NCBI RefSeq assembly: GCF_013410405.1 | Contig: NZ_JACCFK010000001.1 | Location: forward strand, 3,968,001-4,032,000 | Direction: 5' to 3' | Origin: Amycolatopsis endophytica | GTDB lineage: Bacteria > Actinomycetota > Actinomycetes > Mycobacteriales > Pseudonocardiaceae | DNA: 64,000 bases | Part shown: one piece after another, positions 44,970 through 51,989 of the stretch | Layout of the letters: every line of letters starts with the position of its first letter | How positions within the stretch are numbered: the stretch's first letter is position 1 | Position numbers and translations under genes: made by a program | Notes under the pieces: generated by a model | The model's database searches: none | The model's input: only the letters and a program-made list of their open reading frames with translations | What the model was told of the DNA's origin: nothing

Positions 44970-45568
44970 ACGAGCTCCTCGACCAGGCCGATGCGTTCGA
45001 GCACCCGCGCGGGCAGGAAGCGCAGCACGGCCAGCGTCACGGTCGGCACGAGCAGCGTGATCCCGCCCAGCCACAGCAACGCGAGATGACCGTTGGCGAT
45101 CGCCCCGAAGAACGAGTGCAGCGCGGTCAGCGCGACCGCGGGATAGGCGAGCCGGTGCACCCACAGCCAGCGGCGGTAGGCGGTGTAGCGCTGCAGGCCG
45201 GCGGTGAGCGCGACGGCGAACATCAGCTCCAGGCCGATGATCCCGAAACTGTGCCGCGCCAGCCCGTTGAACGGCACGGTCAGCTGCACCACGGTGAACG
45301 CGTCGCTGGTCAGGAACAGGAACGAGAACGCGTGCACCACGCCGAAGGCCAGCGCCAGCGTGGCGAGGGCGACGTGCCCGCTGCGCAGCGCCTTGCGGCC
45401 GGTGACGTTGCGGACCCATCCGGTGGCGGTGAGGACGCCCCAGCACAGGGTCAGGCACAGGAACGCGTACGCCAGCCGCGCGGAGAACGCCGCGACACCA
45501 CGCAAACCGGTGTCCGCCGTCTGCTGCGCGAGCGGCATCAGGGAGTCGAGGGCCGGGGTCACGGGCAC
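44966..45568 (-). CDS. Ferric-reductase-like haem b membrane protein
   Basis: The product (200 residues) has about six membrane helices. Two helices carry histidine pairs with the spacing of bis-haem ferric reductase-like domains: His65/His79 (14 apart, 'GHVALATLALAFGVVHAF') and His138/His151 (13 apart, 'WVHRLAYPAVALTALHSF'). There is no attached FAD/NADPH domain, so electrons must come from a partner, most simply the ferredoxin and reductase encoded directly downstream. It could move electrons across the membrane to an external acceptor. The likely start is GTG 45568; GTG 45562 is an alternative. Confidence 0.85.
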   Translation of the reverse strand: MPVTPALDSLMPLAQQTADTGLRGVAAFSARLAYAFLCLTLCWGVLTATGWVRNVTGRKALRSGHVALATLALAFGVVHAFSFLFLTSDAFTVVQLTVPFNGLARHSFGIIGLELMFAVALTAGLQRYTAYRRWLWVHRLAYPAVALTALHSFFGAIANGHLALLWLGGITLLVPTVTLAVLRFLPARVLERIGLVEELV

Positions 45569-45574
45569 CGCCGG

Positions 45575-46303
45575 TCAGGTTTCACTCGCGGGGACATGCT
45601 TTTCTCCTGGTCTTCTTCGCTTGGCGGGATGGCGGATCAGCCACAGCACGAGCACCGTCGCTCCGCACAGCAGCGCGGCCAGTACGACGGTGGCGAGGAT
45701 GTCGGTGGCCGCCAGGTCGAGTGCCGCTCCGGCGGAGGCGGACGCGGTGCCGCTCACCGGCTCGGGGAGCTGGGTGTAGTCGACCAGCCCGGTGCTCTCC
45801 AGCAACGTGATGTGCCGGAGCACCACCTGGTTCGCCGAGGCGGCGAACGCGCGGATCTCGTCGTCGCGGGTGTTCGCCCGCACCTGCGCGATGATGCCGA
45901 AGATGACGCCGTGCGCGGCGCGCAGGCGGTTGACGAAGACACGTTCGAACTCGGCGGGCGAGGGCGCGTCCCGCATCTCGGCGAGCCAGCGCTGCTGGTC
46001 GGCCGTCGGCTGATCGGGCAGGGTCACGCCGCGACGCTGCGCCAGCGCGCGCGTGGCCACGTCGAGACGCCCGTGGTCGACCATCAGCGTCATGCCGACG
46101 TCCTTCACGTGCTGGTCCCGCGCGCGCGTGCGCGCCCAGTCGCCCGCGGGCATCTCCCACAGCCCGGCCTGCCGCACCCGGATGATCAGATCGCGTTCGG
46201 CCGTACCCGGTTCGGTCTGCGCCATCACATTCCGTGGTACGGCCAATTGGACGAACGACACGATGAAAAGGAGCGCGAGGAGGCGTTTACGGACCGAAGG
46301 CAT
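45575..46303 (-). CDS. Exported DUF4142 protein with C-terminal membrane anchor
   Basis: The product (242 residues) has an N-terminal signal peptide (3-28, 'LLALLFIVSFVQLAV'). A helical DUF4142 domain follows: 'DLIIRVRQAGLWEMPAGDWARTRARDQHVKDVGMTLMVDHGRLD', a ferritin-like four-helix arrangement with many His/Glu/Asp. A C-terminal transmembrane helix (about 203-225) then leads to a basic cytoplasmic tail. DUF4142 proteins are exported or periplasmic and sometimes metal-linked; the function is unknown. It overlaps the COG4315 lipoprotein gene by 17 bases and lies six bases before the haem protein, so it is part of the same transcript. Confidence 0.85.
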   Translation of the reverse strand: MPSVRKRLLALLFIVSFVQLAVPRNVMAQTEPGTAERDLIIRVRQAGLWEMPAGDWARTRARDQHVKDVGMTLMVDHGRLDVATRALAQRRGVTLPDQPTADQQRWLAEMRDAPSPAEFERVFVNRLRAAHGVIFGIIAQVRANTRDDEIRAFAASANQVVLRHITLLESTGLVDYTQLPEPVSGTASASAGAALDLAATDILATVVLAALLCGATVLVLWLIRHPAKRRRPGEKHVPASET

Positions 46304-46799
46304 CGGATTGTCCCGGATCCGCGGTCACCCGCACTGTGTTCCCGTCGGGGGTGACGGGAAACCACGCGCCGCCCGCGCCGAGGCCGCCCGTTTCGCCGGG
46401 CATTTCGTCGGCCCGGTAACGGTAGAGCGGGAAACCGGCGAGCGTCACCTGGTCCGTTCCGTCGGAGCGCGTCATCGAACCGGCGAGCGCCGGGTCGATG
46501 CCGTGCAACTGCCGCGCCGCGGCGGCGGGCACGGGCTGCCACGCCCGGGTGCACGCGCTGTCACACGCGGACCGGGGCGGATCGGCATCGTCCTTGTCGT
46601 AGCGGTACAAAGTCAGTCCCGCACCGTCGACCACGATCTGGCCGAGGTCGAAGGCGCGCACGGCGTTCAGCGCCGGTGCCGCCTCCGGTGCGGACATCGA
46701 CCGGGGCGGCAACGGCGCGGGGGAGCCGGTGTCGCACGCGGTGAGCACCACGAGCGCCGCGACGGCGGCGAGCGGTGTCAGCGCAGGGGGTCGGGGCAC
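46287..46799 (-). CDS. COG4315 lipoprotein, single domain (Yx[FWY]xxD motif)
   Basis: The product (170 residues) is a lipoprotein with signal peptide and lipobox ending at Cys22 ('VLTAC'). The mature part carries one secreted-repeat domain: 'GLTLYRYDKD' (Tyr65-x-Tyr67-x2-Asp70), 'PPRSACDSACTRAW' (Cys79 and Cys83, a C-x3-C pair) and 'TLAGFPLYRYRADEMPGE'. The family function is unknown. It is the first gene of the redox operon and is preceded by a sigma-L-like promoter. Being extracellular and carrying a conserved cysteine pair, it is a candidate external redox or metal partner of the haem membrane protein, which is inference. Confidence 0.88.
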   Translation of the reverse strand: MPRPPALTPLAAVAALVVLTACDTGSPAPLPPRSMSAPEAAPALNAVRAFDLGQIVVDGAGLTLYRYDKDDADPPRSACDSACTRAWQPVPAAAARQLHGIDPALAGSMTRSDGTDQVTLAGFPLYRYRADEMPGETGGLGAGGAWFPVTPDGNTVRVTADPGQSDAFGP

Positions 46800-46868
46800 G
46801 TCGGTAAGCCTTTCTGTGGATCCACAGTGGACAAAAAGGTCGCGGTACGGGGGAAACCGTCAGCGAGG

Positions 46869-46896
46869 GATACGACCGGGGCGTGGACCCGGTTCA
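46869..46896 (-). promoter_or_regulatory. SigL-like ECF promoter of the redox operon
   Basis: On the minus strand TGAACC (46896-46891) is followed by exactly 16 bases and CGTATC (46874-46869). This lies 70 bases ahead of the COG4315 lipoprotein start at 46799. The same pattern recurs at 48246 and 49760 and resembles published mycobacterial sigma-L promoters. Confidence 0.7.
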
Positions 46897-46949
46897 AAGA
46901 ATCTCGCGAAAAATTTCGTACTGGACTCACCAGCCGGAATGACGCAAAG

Positions 46950-47510
46950 ATGTGCGCCGTGGGCCGCCACAGCCGAATTCTCCGTTCCGTGGTCGTCCCT
47001 GTGCCCGATCCGGTACAGGACGACGATCTCGCCACGGCGTTGTACCGGGAGTTCGGCCGCCCGCTGCTCGCGTTCGTGATCACCCTGACCGGGGGTGACC
47101 GGCTGTGGGCCGAGGACGTCGTGCAGGAAACCCTGATCAGGGCCTGGCGCAACGCCGACAAGCTCGACCGGGAGCCGGAGATGCTGCGTGCCTGGTTGCA
47201 CACCGTGGCCCGCCGCATCGTCATCGACGGCTGGCGCAGCCGCCGCGCGCGGCCGCAGGAGGTCGAGGAACCCGACGCGAACTTGGTCGGGGTGCCGGAC
47301 GAATCGGACAGGACTCTGGCCGCGATGATGCTCTACGAAGCACTGCAGACTCTGTCCGCGGAGCACCGTGAGGCGGTTCTGCAGACCTACCTGCAGGACC
47401 GCACGGTCAACGAGGCGGCCGCGAAGCTCGGTGTGCCGCCGGGCACGGTGAAGTCCCGGATCTACCACGCGGTCCGGGCGTTGCGCCGCGCGCTGAAGGA
47501 GCGGGGATGA
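46950..47510 (+). CDS. ECF RNA polymerase sigma factor, SigL-like (first of two)
   Basis: The product (186 residues) has sigma region 2 'LYREFGRPLLAFVITLTGGDRLWAEDVVQETLIRAWRNADKL' and region 4 'LSAEHREAVLQTYLQDRTVNEAAAKLGVPPGTVKSRIYHAVRALRRAL'. It belongs to the ECF class and resembles mycobacterial SigL. ATG 46950 is used; GTG 46989 and GTG 47001 are possible shorter starts, and the ribosome-binding site does not settle it. Its stop overlaps the start of the anti-sigma gene (ATGA). It is divergent from the redox operon, whose promoter lies within this shared gap. I see no copy of the TGAAC motif on the plus strand ahead of this gene. Confidence 0.88.
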   Translation: MCAVGRHSRILRSVVVPVPDPVQDDDLATALYREFGRPLLAFVITLTGGDRLWAEDVVQETLIRAWRNADKLDREPEMLRAWLHTVARRIVIDGWRSRRARPQEVEEPDANLVGVPDESDRTLAAMMLYEALQTLSAEHREAVLQTYLQDRTVNEAAAKLGVPPGTVKSRIYHAVRALRRALKERG

Positions 47511-48205
47511 GCGGCGTGGGCAAGGTGACGCACACCGACATCGCCGCCTACGTCCTCGGCGTGCTCGACGACGCCGACAACGCGGCGTTCGAAGCGCACC
47601 TGCTGGACTGCCCCAACTGCCAGCTCGACCTCCTGGAACTACACGGCCTGCCGGACATCCTGAACGACGTCCGCCGGTACTGGCCGGAGCCGCCGGTGCC
47701 CGCGCCGCGGGTGCTCGCGCCGATGCTCGACGAGGTCGCCGACATCCGGCGGCGCCGCACGCTGGTGCGCCGCCTGGTGGCCGTCGCGGCCCTGCTGCTG
47801 ATCATCGCGGGCCCACTGGTGACGCTGGCCGTCACGCCGTCGCAGGCCCCGGCGCCCGCCGTGGCGAGCGGGCCCCCGCCGCCCCCGCCCCCGCCGACGA
47901 CGGGCGGGAGCCGCTTCACCGGCAGCGAAACCGGTCAGGCACTGCGCTCCGAGGTGTTCGTGATGCCGACCGAGTGGGGCGCGGCGGTGCGGCTCGACCT
48001 GTCCGGCGTCAGCGGGCCGCTGCGCTGCCACCTCGTCGCGGTCGACTGGGCCGGGCGGCAGGAGACGGTGGCGAGCTGGACCGTGCCCGCCGTGAAGACC
48101 GAGCCGATGCTCATCTCCGGCGGCACCGCGTTCGAGCCACAGGACATCGAGAAGTTCCAGATCCGCACGGAGTCCGGTGCGGTCGTCGCCAGCATCGAGC
48201 GCTGA
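47507..48205 (+). CDS. Zinc-binding anti-sigma factor (RslA-like), first of two
   Basis: The product (232 residues) has a cytoplasmic anti-sigma domain with the ZAS motif 'HLLDCPNCQLDL' (His-x3-Cys-x2-Cys) after 'DIAAYVLGVLDDADNAAFEA'. A single transmembrane helix ('LVAVAALLLIIAGPLVTLAV', about 88-107), a Pro-rich linker, and an external C-terminal domain of about 100 residues follow ('RLDLSGVSGPLRCHLVAVDWAGRQETVASW'). The design implies that a change outside the membrane, or redox loss of zinc, frees the sigma factor. It overlaps the sigma gene by four bases. Confidence 0.9.
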   Translation: MSGVGKVTHTDIAAYVLGVLDDADNAAFEAHLLDCPNCQLDLLELHGLPDILNDVRRYWPEPPVPAPRVLAPMLDEVADIRRRRTLVRRLVAVAALLLIIAGPLVTLAVTPSQAPAPAVASGPPPPPPPPTTGGSRFTGSETGQALRSEVFVMPTEWGAAVRLDLSGVSGPLRCHLVAVDWAGRQETVASWTVPAVKTEPMLISGGTAFEPQDIEKFQIRTESGAVVASIER

Positions 48206-48245
48206 ACAGGAAGTATAACGACAAGATAACGGCAAGGTCGCGTTC

Positions 48246-48273
48246 TGAACTCGGCCGGACGTTGGTCCGTATC
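48246..48273 (+). promoter_or_regulatory. SigL-like ECF promoter of the DUF1996 gene
   Basis: TGAACT (48246-48251), a 16-base spacer and CGTATC (48268-48273) precede the DUF1996 start at 48342 by 68 bases. The spacer length is the same as at the two other sites. Confidence 0.68.
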
Positions 48274-48341
48274 CCTCTGTGGCGGGCTCGGGGGAGCCGT
48301 TCCGTCCCACATCCCCACCCACATCCGAGGTGAGCACACCC

Positions 48342-49751
48342 ATGGCCCGAAACGAAGGCAGGCACCGCGTCCCGCGCCGGACCAAGATCGCGACACTGGC
48401 GCTCGGCATGGCGCTCGCGGCCGCCGGCGTCACGTTCGCCACCACCGCCGGTGACCCCGGCCAGGCCGGTGCCGACGAGGTCGACCCCGCGTTCTTCGTC
48501 GACATCACCACCGTCGCCCCGAACGTGACCGAGGTGCGGCCGAACCGCCGTGCCTCCACCGGCACGTTCACGGTCGACTGCGGCCGCAACGAGAACGGCC
48601 ACTTCAACCCGGACAACTTCATCGCCCAGCCCGGCGTGCGCAACGGCGCCCAGCACCTGCACGACTACGTCGGCAACCTCTCCACCAACGCCGACTCGAC
48701 CAACGAAAGCCTGCTGCGCGCCGGGACCACGTGCCGCAACGGGGACAAGTCGACCTACTTCTGGCCGGTGCTGCGCATCGACCGCGAGGACGAGGAGGAG
48801 GCCAACGAGCCGGAAGACGCCGCCGGACTGGCGGCCCAGCGCGCCGCGGCCGAGGAAACCGAGGACGTCACGCAGGTCGAATGCCCGGACGTGGCCAGCC
48901 AGCTCGAAGAGGTCCCGGACGCGGCGATGGAGGCCGTGGACGCCGAACTGGAGGCGCTGGACCAGCAGGAGGCCACCGCCGACGAGCAGATCGCCGCGGA
49001 CCCCACCCAGGAGGCCGCGGTGCTGGAACCGTTGCGGCAGCAGCGGTCGGCCAGCATGGAGCGCATCAGCCAGGCCACCGGGCAGCAGCTCGACCAGGCG
49101 CAGGCCGGGTGCGCGATCGAGGACGCCCAGCGCCGTGGCATTCCCGACGGCGACGAGAACGGTGAAGGCGACGACGCCGAAGAGCCGCCCGCGGACGACA
49201 ACAGCGAGATCGGCGGCAACGACGGTGAGATCCAGCGGCCGGAGTCGGTGAACCTGACCTTCCGCGGCAGCCCGGTCGGGCCGGTGCGGGCGATGCCGAA
49301 GTTCCTCCGCGTGCTCTACGGCGACGCCAAGCAGGGCACCAACGGGCCGAAGAACGCCCGCGCCAGCTGGACGTGCACCGGCTTCGAGGACCGGCTGATC
49401 GATCAGTACCCGATCTGCCCGGAAGGCAGCAAGGTCGAGCGCATCCACGACTTCCCGAGCTGCTGGGACGGCCGCAACATCGACAGCGCCAACCACCGCG
49501 ACCACATCGTCTTCCCCGAGGCCGACGGCCGGTGCCAGCGCGGGTTCCGGGCGGTGCCGCAGCTGCGCGTCACCCTGGTCTACGACGTGCCGCGCGACGT
49601 CCAGGTCGCCGGTCAGTACAAAGTGGACTCATTCCCGGAGGAGAGCCACAACCCGAAGTCCGACCACGACGACTTCGCCAACGTGATGTCGCAGCGGATC
49701 ATGAACCGGCTCGTCTGGTGCGTCAACCGGGATCGCACGTGCAGCGAGTGA
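48342..49751 (+). CDS. Secreted DUF1996 protein with an acidic coiled-coil insert
   Basis: The product (469 residues) has a signal peptide (about 1-45, 'IATLALGMALAAAGVTFA') and the two halves of a DUF1996 domain: 'QHLHDYVGN' at 104-112, and 'FPSCWDGRN' with 'HRDHIVFP' at 371-392. The latter is the family's diagnostic region with conserved Cys, Trp, Asp and His. Between them, residues about 148-300 form an insert rich in Glu/Ala/Gln, predicted helical or coiled-coil, ending in an acidic tail; two cysteines (181 and 257) bracket it. DUF1996 is best known from fungal secreted proteins and has no assigned function. It stands alone between the two sigma loci behind its own SigL-like promoter. Confidence 0.87.
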   Translation: MARNEGRHRVPRRTKIATLALGMALAAAGVTFATTAGDPGQAGADEVDPAFFVDITTVAPNVTEVRPNRRASTGTFTVDCGRNENGHFNPDNFIAQPGVRNGAQHLHDYVGNLSTNADSTNESLLRAGTTCRNGDKSTYFWPVLRIDREDEEEANEPEDAAGLAAQRAAAEETEDVTQVECPDVASQLEEVPDAAMEAVDAELEALDQQEATADEQIAADPTQEAAVLEPLRQQRSASMERISQATGQQLDQAQAGCAIEDAQRRGIPDGDENGEGDDAEEPPADDNSEIGGNDGEIQRPESVNLTFRGSPVGPVRAMPKFLRVLYGDAKQGTNGPKNARASWTCTGFEDRLIDQYPICPEGSKVERIHDFPSCWDGRNIDSANHRDHIVFPEADGRCQRGFRAVPQLRVTLVYDVPRDVQVAGQYKVDSFPEESHNPKSDHDDFANVMSQRIMNRLVWCVNRDRTCSE

Positions 49752-49759
49752 AAGAAGCC

Positions 49760-49787
49760 TGAACCGGCGGGCGGCGGCGGACGTGTT
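49760..49787 (+). promoter_or_regulatory. SigL-like ECF promoter of the COG4315-sigma-anti-sigma operon
   Basis: TGAACC (49760-49765), a 16-base spacer and CGTGTT (49782-49787) precede the lipoprotein start at 49826 by 38 bases. Since the second sigma gene is downstream in the same unit, the site would make it autoregulated. Confidence 0.7.
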
Positions 49788-49825
49788 CAGGGCGCCGGAG
49801 ATGCCCAGACACGCAAGGAGACGAC

Positions 49826-50731
49826 ATGAGTCCGCGTTTCGTCCTTCCCGCCGCCGCCCTCGCCGGACTCGCGCTCCTCGGTGCCTGCGGGTACGGCGAG
49901 CCCGAGCTCGCGGCGCCGGTCGTGATCCAGCAGGCGGCGGCCGAGTCCGCGGTCGGCGTGGTCGCGTCCGACGTCAGCGGGCTCGGGCCAGTGCTGACCG
50001 ACGCCAACGGGATGACGCTGTACCGGTTCGATTCCGACACCGCGAAGCCACCCAAGTCCGCCTGCGAGGGCGAGTGCGCCACCACGTGGCCGCCGCTCGT
50101 CGCGGACGGTGCGGTCGACGTGCGCGGCGTGGACTCGCGGCTCGTCGGCACGGTCACCCGCGCCGATGGCACCCAGCAGGTGACGGTCGGCGGCTGGCCG
50201 GTCTACCGCTACGCCAAGGACACCGTGCGCGGTGAGGCCAAGGGCCAGGGCGTCGGCGGCACCTGGGCGGCGATCACGCCGACCGGCGCCAAGGCCGCCA
50301 CGCCGGAGACCGCGATCCGCACCACGAACATCCCCGGCCTGGACACCGTCCTCACCGACGGCGAGGGCCGCACGATCTACCTGTTCACCAAGGATGCGAA
50401 GAACCCGCCGAAGACCACCTGCGAAGCCGAATGCGCCACCGCCTGGCCGCCCGTCGTCGCCCGCGGCGAGACGCGGATCGAGGGCCTGGACCCGAAGCTG
50501 GTCGGCACGGTCACCCGGCCCGACGGGACCGAGCAGGTCACCGTCGGCGGCTGGCCCGTCTACACCTACGCCAAGGACACCGCGCCCGGTCAGGCCACCG
50601 GCCACACCGTGGGCGGCGTCTGGTTCGCGCTCGAAGCAGGCGGCTGCAAGATCTCCGCGGACAAGAAGCCTCTCGCCACCACCGCCACGCCGGGCACGGC
50701 GCCGAGCAGCTCCGGTGGCTACGACTACTGA
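49826..50731 (+). CDS. COG4315 lipoprotein with two tandem domains
   Basis: The product (301 residues) has a lipoprotein signal with lipobox 'LLGAC' (Cys21) and two repeats of the secreted COG4315 domain (about 57-154 and 172-272). Each shows Yx[FWY]xxD (Tyr67-Asp72 and Tyr186-Asp191), then a C-x3-C pair exactly 14 residues after the tyrosine (Cys81/85 and Cys200/204), then 'GGWPVY-YAKDT'. The same 14-residue spacing is found in the single-domain paralogue at 46287-46799. The last 30 residues are Thr/Ser/Pro-rich. It is the first gene of a unit with the second sigma/anti-sigma pair. Confidence 0.9.
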   Translation: MSPRFVLPAAALAGLALLGACGYGEPELAAPVVIQQAAAESAVGVVASDVSGLGPVLTDANGMTLYRFDSDTAKPPKSACEGECATTWPPLVADGAVDVRGVDSRLVGTVTRADGTQQVTVGGWPVYRYAKDTVRGEAKGQGVGGTWAAITPTGAKAATPETAIRTTNIPGLDTVLTDGEGRTIYLFTKDAKNPPKTTCEAECATAWPPVVARGETRIEGLDPKLVGTVTRPDGTEQVTVGGWPVYTYAKDTAPGQATGHTVGGVWFALEAGGCKISADKKPLATTATPGTAPSSSGGYDY

Positions 50732-50756
50732 CCCCACCAGCGAGGAGTGAGTGCGG

Positions 50757-51308
50757 ATGCCGGTGCTACGGGCCGCGAAACGCGCGGCGGTCGCCGACGA
50801 AGCCCTGATCCGGGCGCTGTACGAGGAGCACGGGCGCGCCTTGCTCGCCTACGCCACCCGCCTGACTGGTGACCACGCCGCCGCCGAGGACGCCGTGCAG
50901 GAGACGCTGGTGCGGGCGTGGCGGCATCCGGACACCCTCGTCAACGGCAAGGGGTCGGTGCGTGGATGGTTGCTGACCGTGACGCGCAACATCATCGCCG
51001 ACCGCTACCGCGCGAAGGCGGCCCGGCCCGCGGAGGTGGCGGAAGTGCCCGCGGCGCCACCGGTCGCGGCCGATCATTCCGACGCCGTGGTCGACTCGAT
51101 GGTCGTGCTCGACGCGATGGAAGCGCTTTCGGCCGAGCACCGCGACGTGCTGAGGGAGATCTACTTCCGCGGCCGGAGCGTCGCCGAGGCCGCGGAAACT
51201 CTCGGGGTTCCGCCGGGCACGGTGAAGTCCCGGTCGTACTACGCGCTCAGAGCGATGCGCCAGACGTTCGGCGGCCGTCGCGCCGTGGTCGGAGAGGTGG
51301 CCGGATGA
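50757..51308 (+). CDS. sigL: ECF RNA polymerase sigma factor, SigL-like (second)
   Basis: The product (183 residues) has region 2 'LIRALYEEHGRALLAYATRLTGDHAAAEDAVQETLVRAWRHPDTL' and region 4 'LSAEHRDVLREIYFRGRSVAEAAETLGVPPGTVKSRSYYALRAM'. The N-terminal stretch is closer to M. tuberculosis SigL than the first paralogue is. ATG 50757 is preferred to GTG 50751 because the GAGGAG ribosome-binding site is nine bases away from the ATG but only three from the GTG. It starts 26 bases after the lipoprotein stop codon and overlaps the anti-sigma start. It probably recognises the TGAAC-N16-CGT sites. Confidence 0.85.
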   Translation: MPVLRAAKRAAVADEALIRALYEEHGRALLAYATRLTGDHAAAEDAVQETLVRAWRHPDTLVNGKGSVRGWLLTVTRNIIADRYRAKAARPAEVAEVPAAPPVAADHSDAVVDSMVVLDAMEALSAEHRDVLREIYFRGRSVAEAAETLGVPPGTVKSRSYYALRAMRQTFGGRRAVVGEVAG

Positions 51309-51982
51309 CGACGAGTCACGATCCCGGAGCGCTCGCCGCGTGGCTGCTCGGAGCCCTCGAGCCGGAGGAGATGCGCGCGATGGAGCAGCACCTGTCCTCG
51401 TGCCGGCGGTGCCAGGCCGAGGTGGCGTCACTGCGGATGGCGCGCGATGCACTGCAGGTCGTCCCCCCGGAAGCGATGCTCGACGGTCCTCCGGAGGGCA
51501 GCGATCTCTTGTTGCGGCGCACCCTGAACCAGGTGCGGTCCGAACGCGCGTCCCGGGTGCGCCGCAACCGTCTGGTGACAGCCGCGGCGGCGGTGGCGGT
51601 CGCGATCGCGGTGGCGGCCGGGGGAGCGGTGATCGGCCGCACCACGGCGCCGTCGTCCGTGACGGCGCAGGAGCCCGGCACGCGGAACGTGTCGGCCACC
51701 GATGCCGCAACGGGCGCCTCGATGTCGGTGGCGGTGCGCCCAGCGGCGGGCTGGGTCCGGTTGTCGGCCTCGGTCGAGGGCATCCCGCAGGGCCAGAAGT
51801 GCCGCCTGGTGGTGTTCTCCCGCGACGGCTCGCGTGTGGAAGCAGGCAGCTGGCTGGTGTCGGCCGCCGGGGCACGGGAAGGCACCGCGCTGGACGGTTT
51901 CGCCCTGGTGTCGCCCGCGGACGTGGCCTCGGTGGCGGTGGAGAACCTCGACGGACGGCGATTCGTGGAGGTGCGGGTGTAG
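51305..51982 (+). CDS. rslA: Zinc-binding anti-sigma factor (RslA-like), second
   Basis: The product (225 residues) repeats the layout of the first anti-sigma protein. A cytoplasmic ZAS motif 'HLSSCRRCQAEVASL' follows 'PGALAAWLLGALEPEEMRAMEQ'. A transmembrane helix comes next ('LVTAAAAVAVAIAVAAGGAVIG', about 89-110), and then an external domain with 'GWVRLSASVEGIPQGQKCRLVVFSRDGSRVEAGSW' that has the same shape as the first protein's (a single external Cys, small beta-rich domain). It overlaps the sigma gene by four bases (ATGA) and is the last gene of the unit before a composite repeat. Confidence 0.88.
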   Translation: MTTSHDPGALAAWLLGALEPEEMRAMEQHLSSCRRCQAEVASLRMARDALQVVPPEAMLDGPPEGSDLLLRRTLNQVRSERASRVRRNRLVTAAAAVAVAIAVAAGGAVIGRTTAPSSVTAQEPGTRNVSATDAATGASMSVAVRPAAGWVRLSASVEGIPQGQKCRLVVFSRDGSRVEAGSWLVSAAGAREGTALDGFALVSPADVASVAVENLDGRRFVEVRV

Positions 51983-51989
51983 CGAGGGT

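Noticed and set aside
46800..46950. A SigL-like promoter for the first sigma gene on the plus strand
   Set aside because: TGGAC-type -35 candidates exist, but none has a CGT-type -10 at 16 bases; only the minus-strand site fits.
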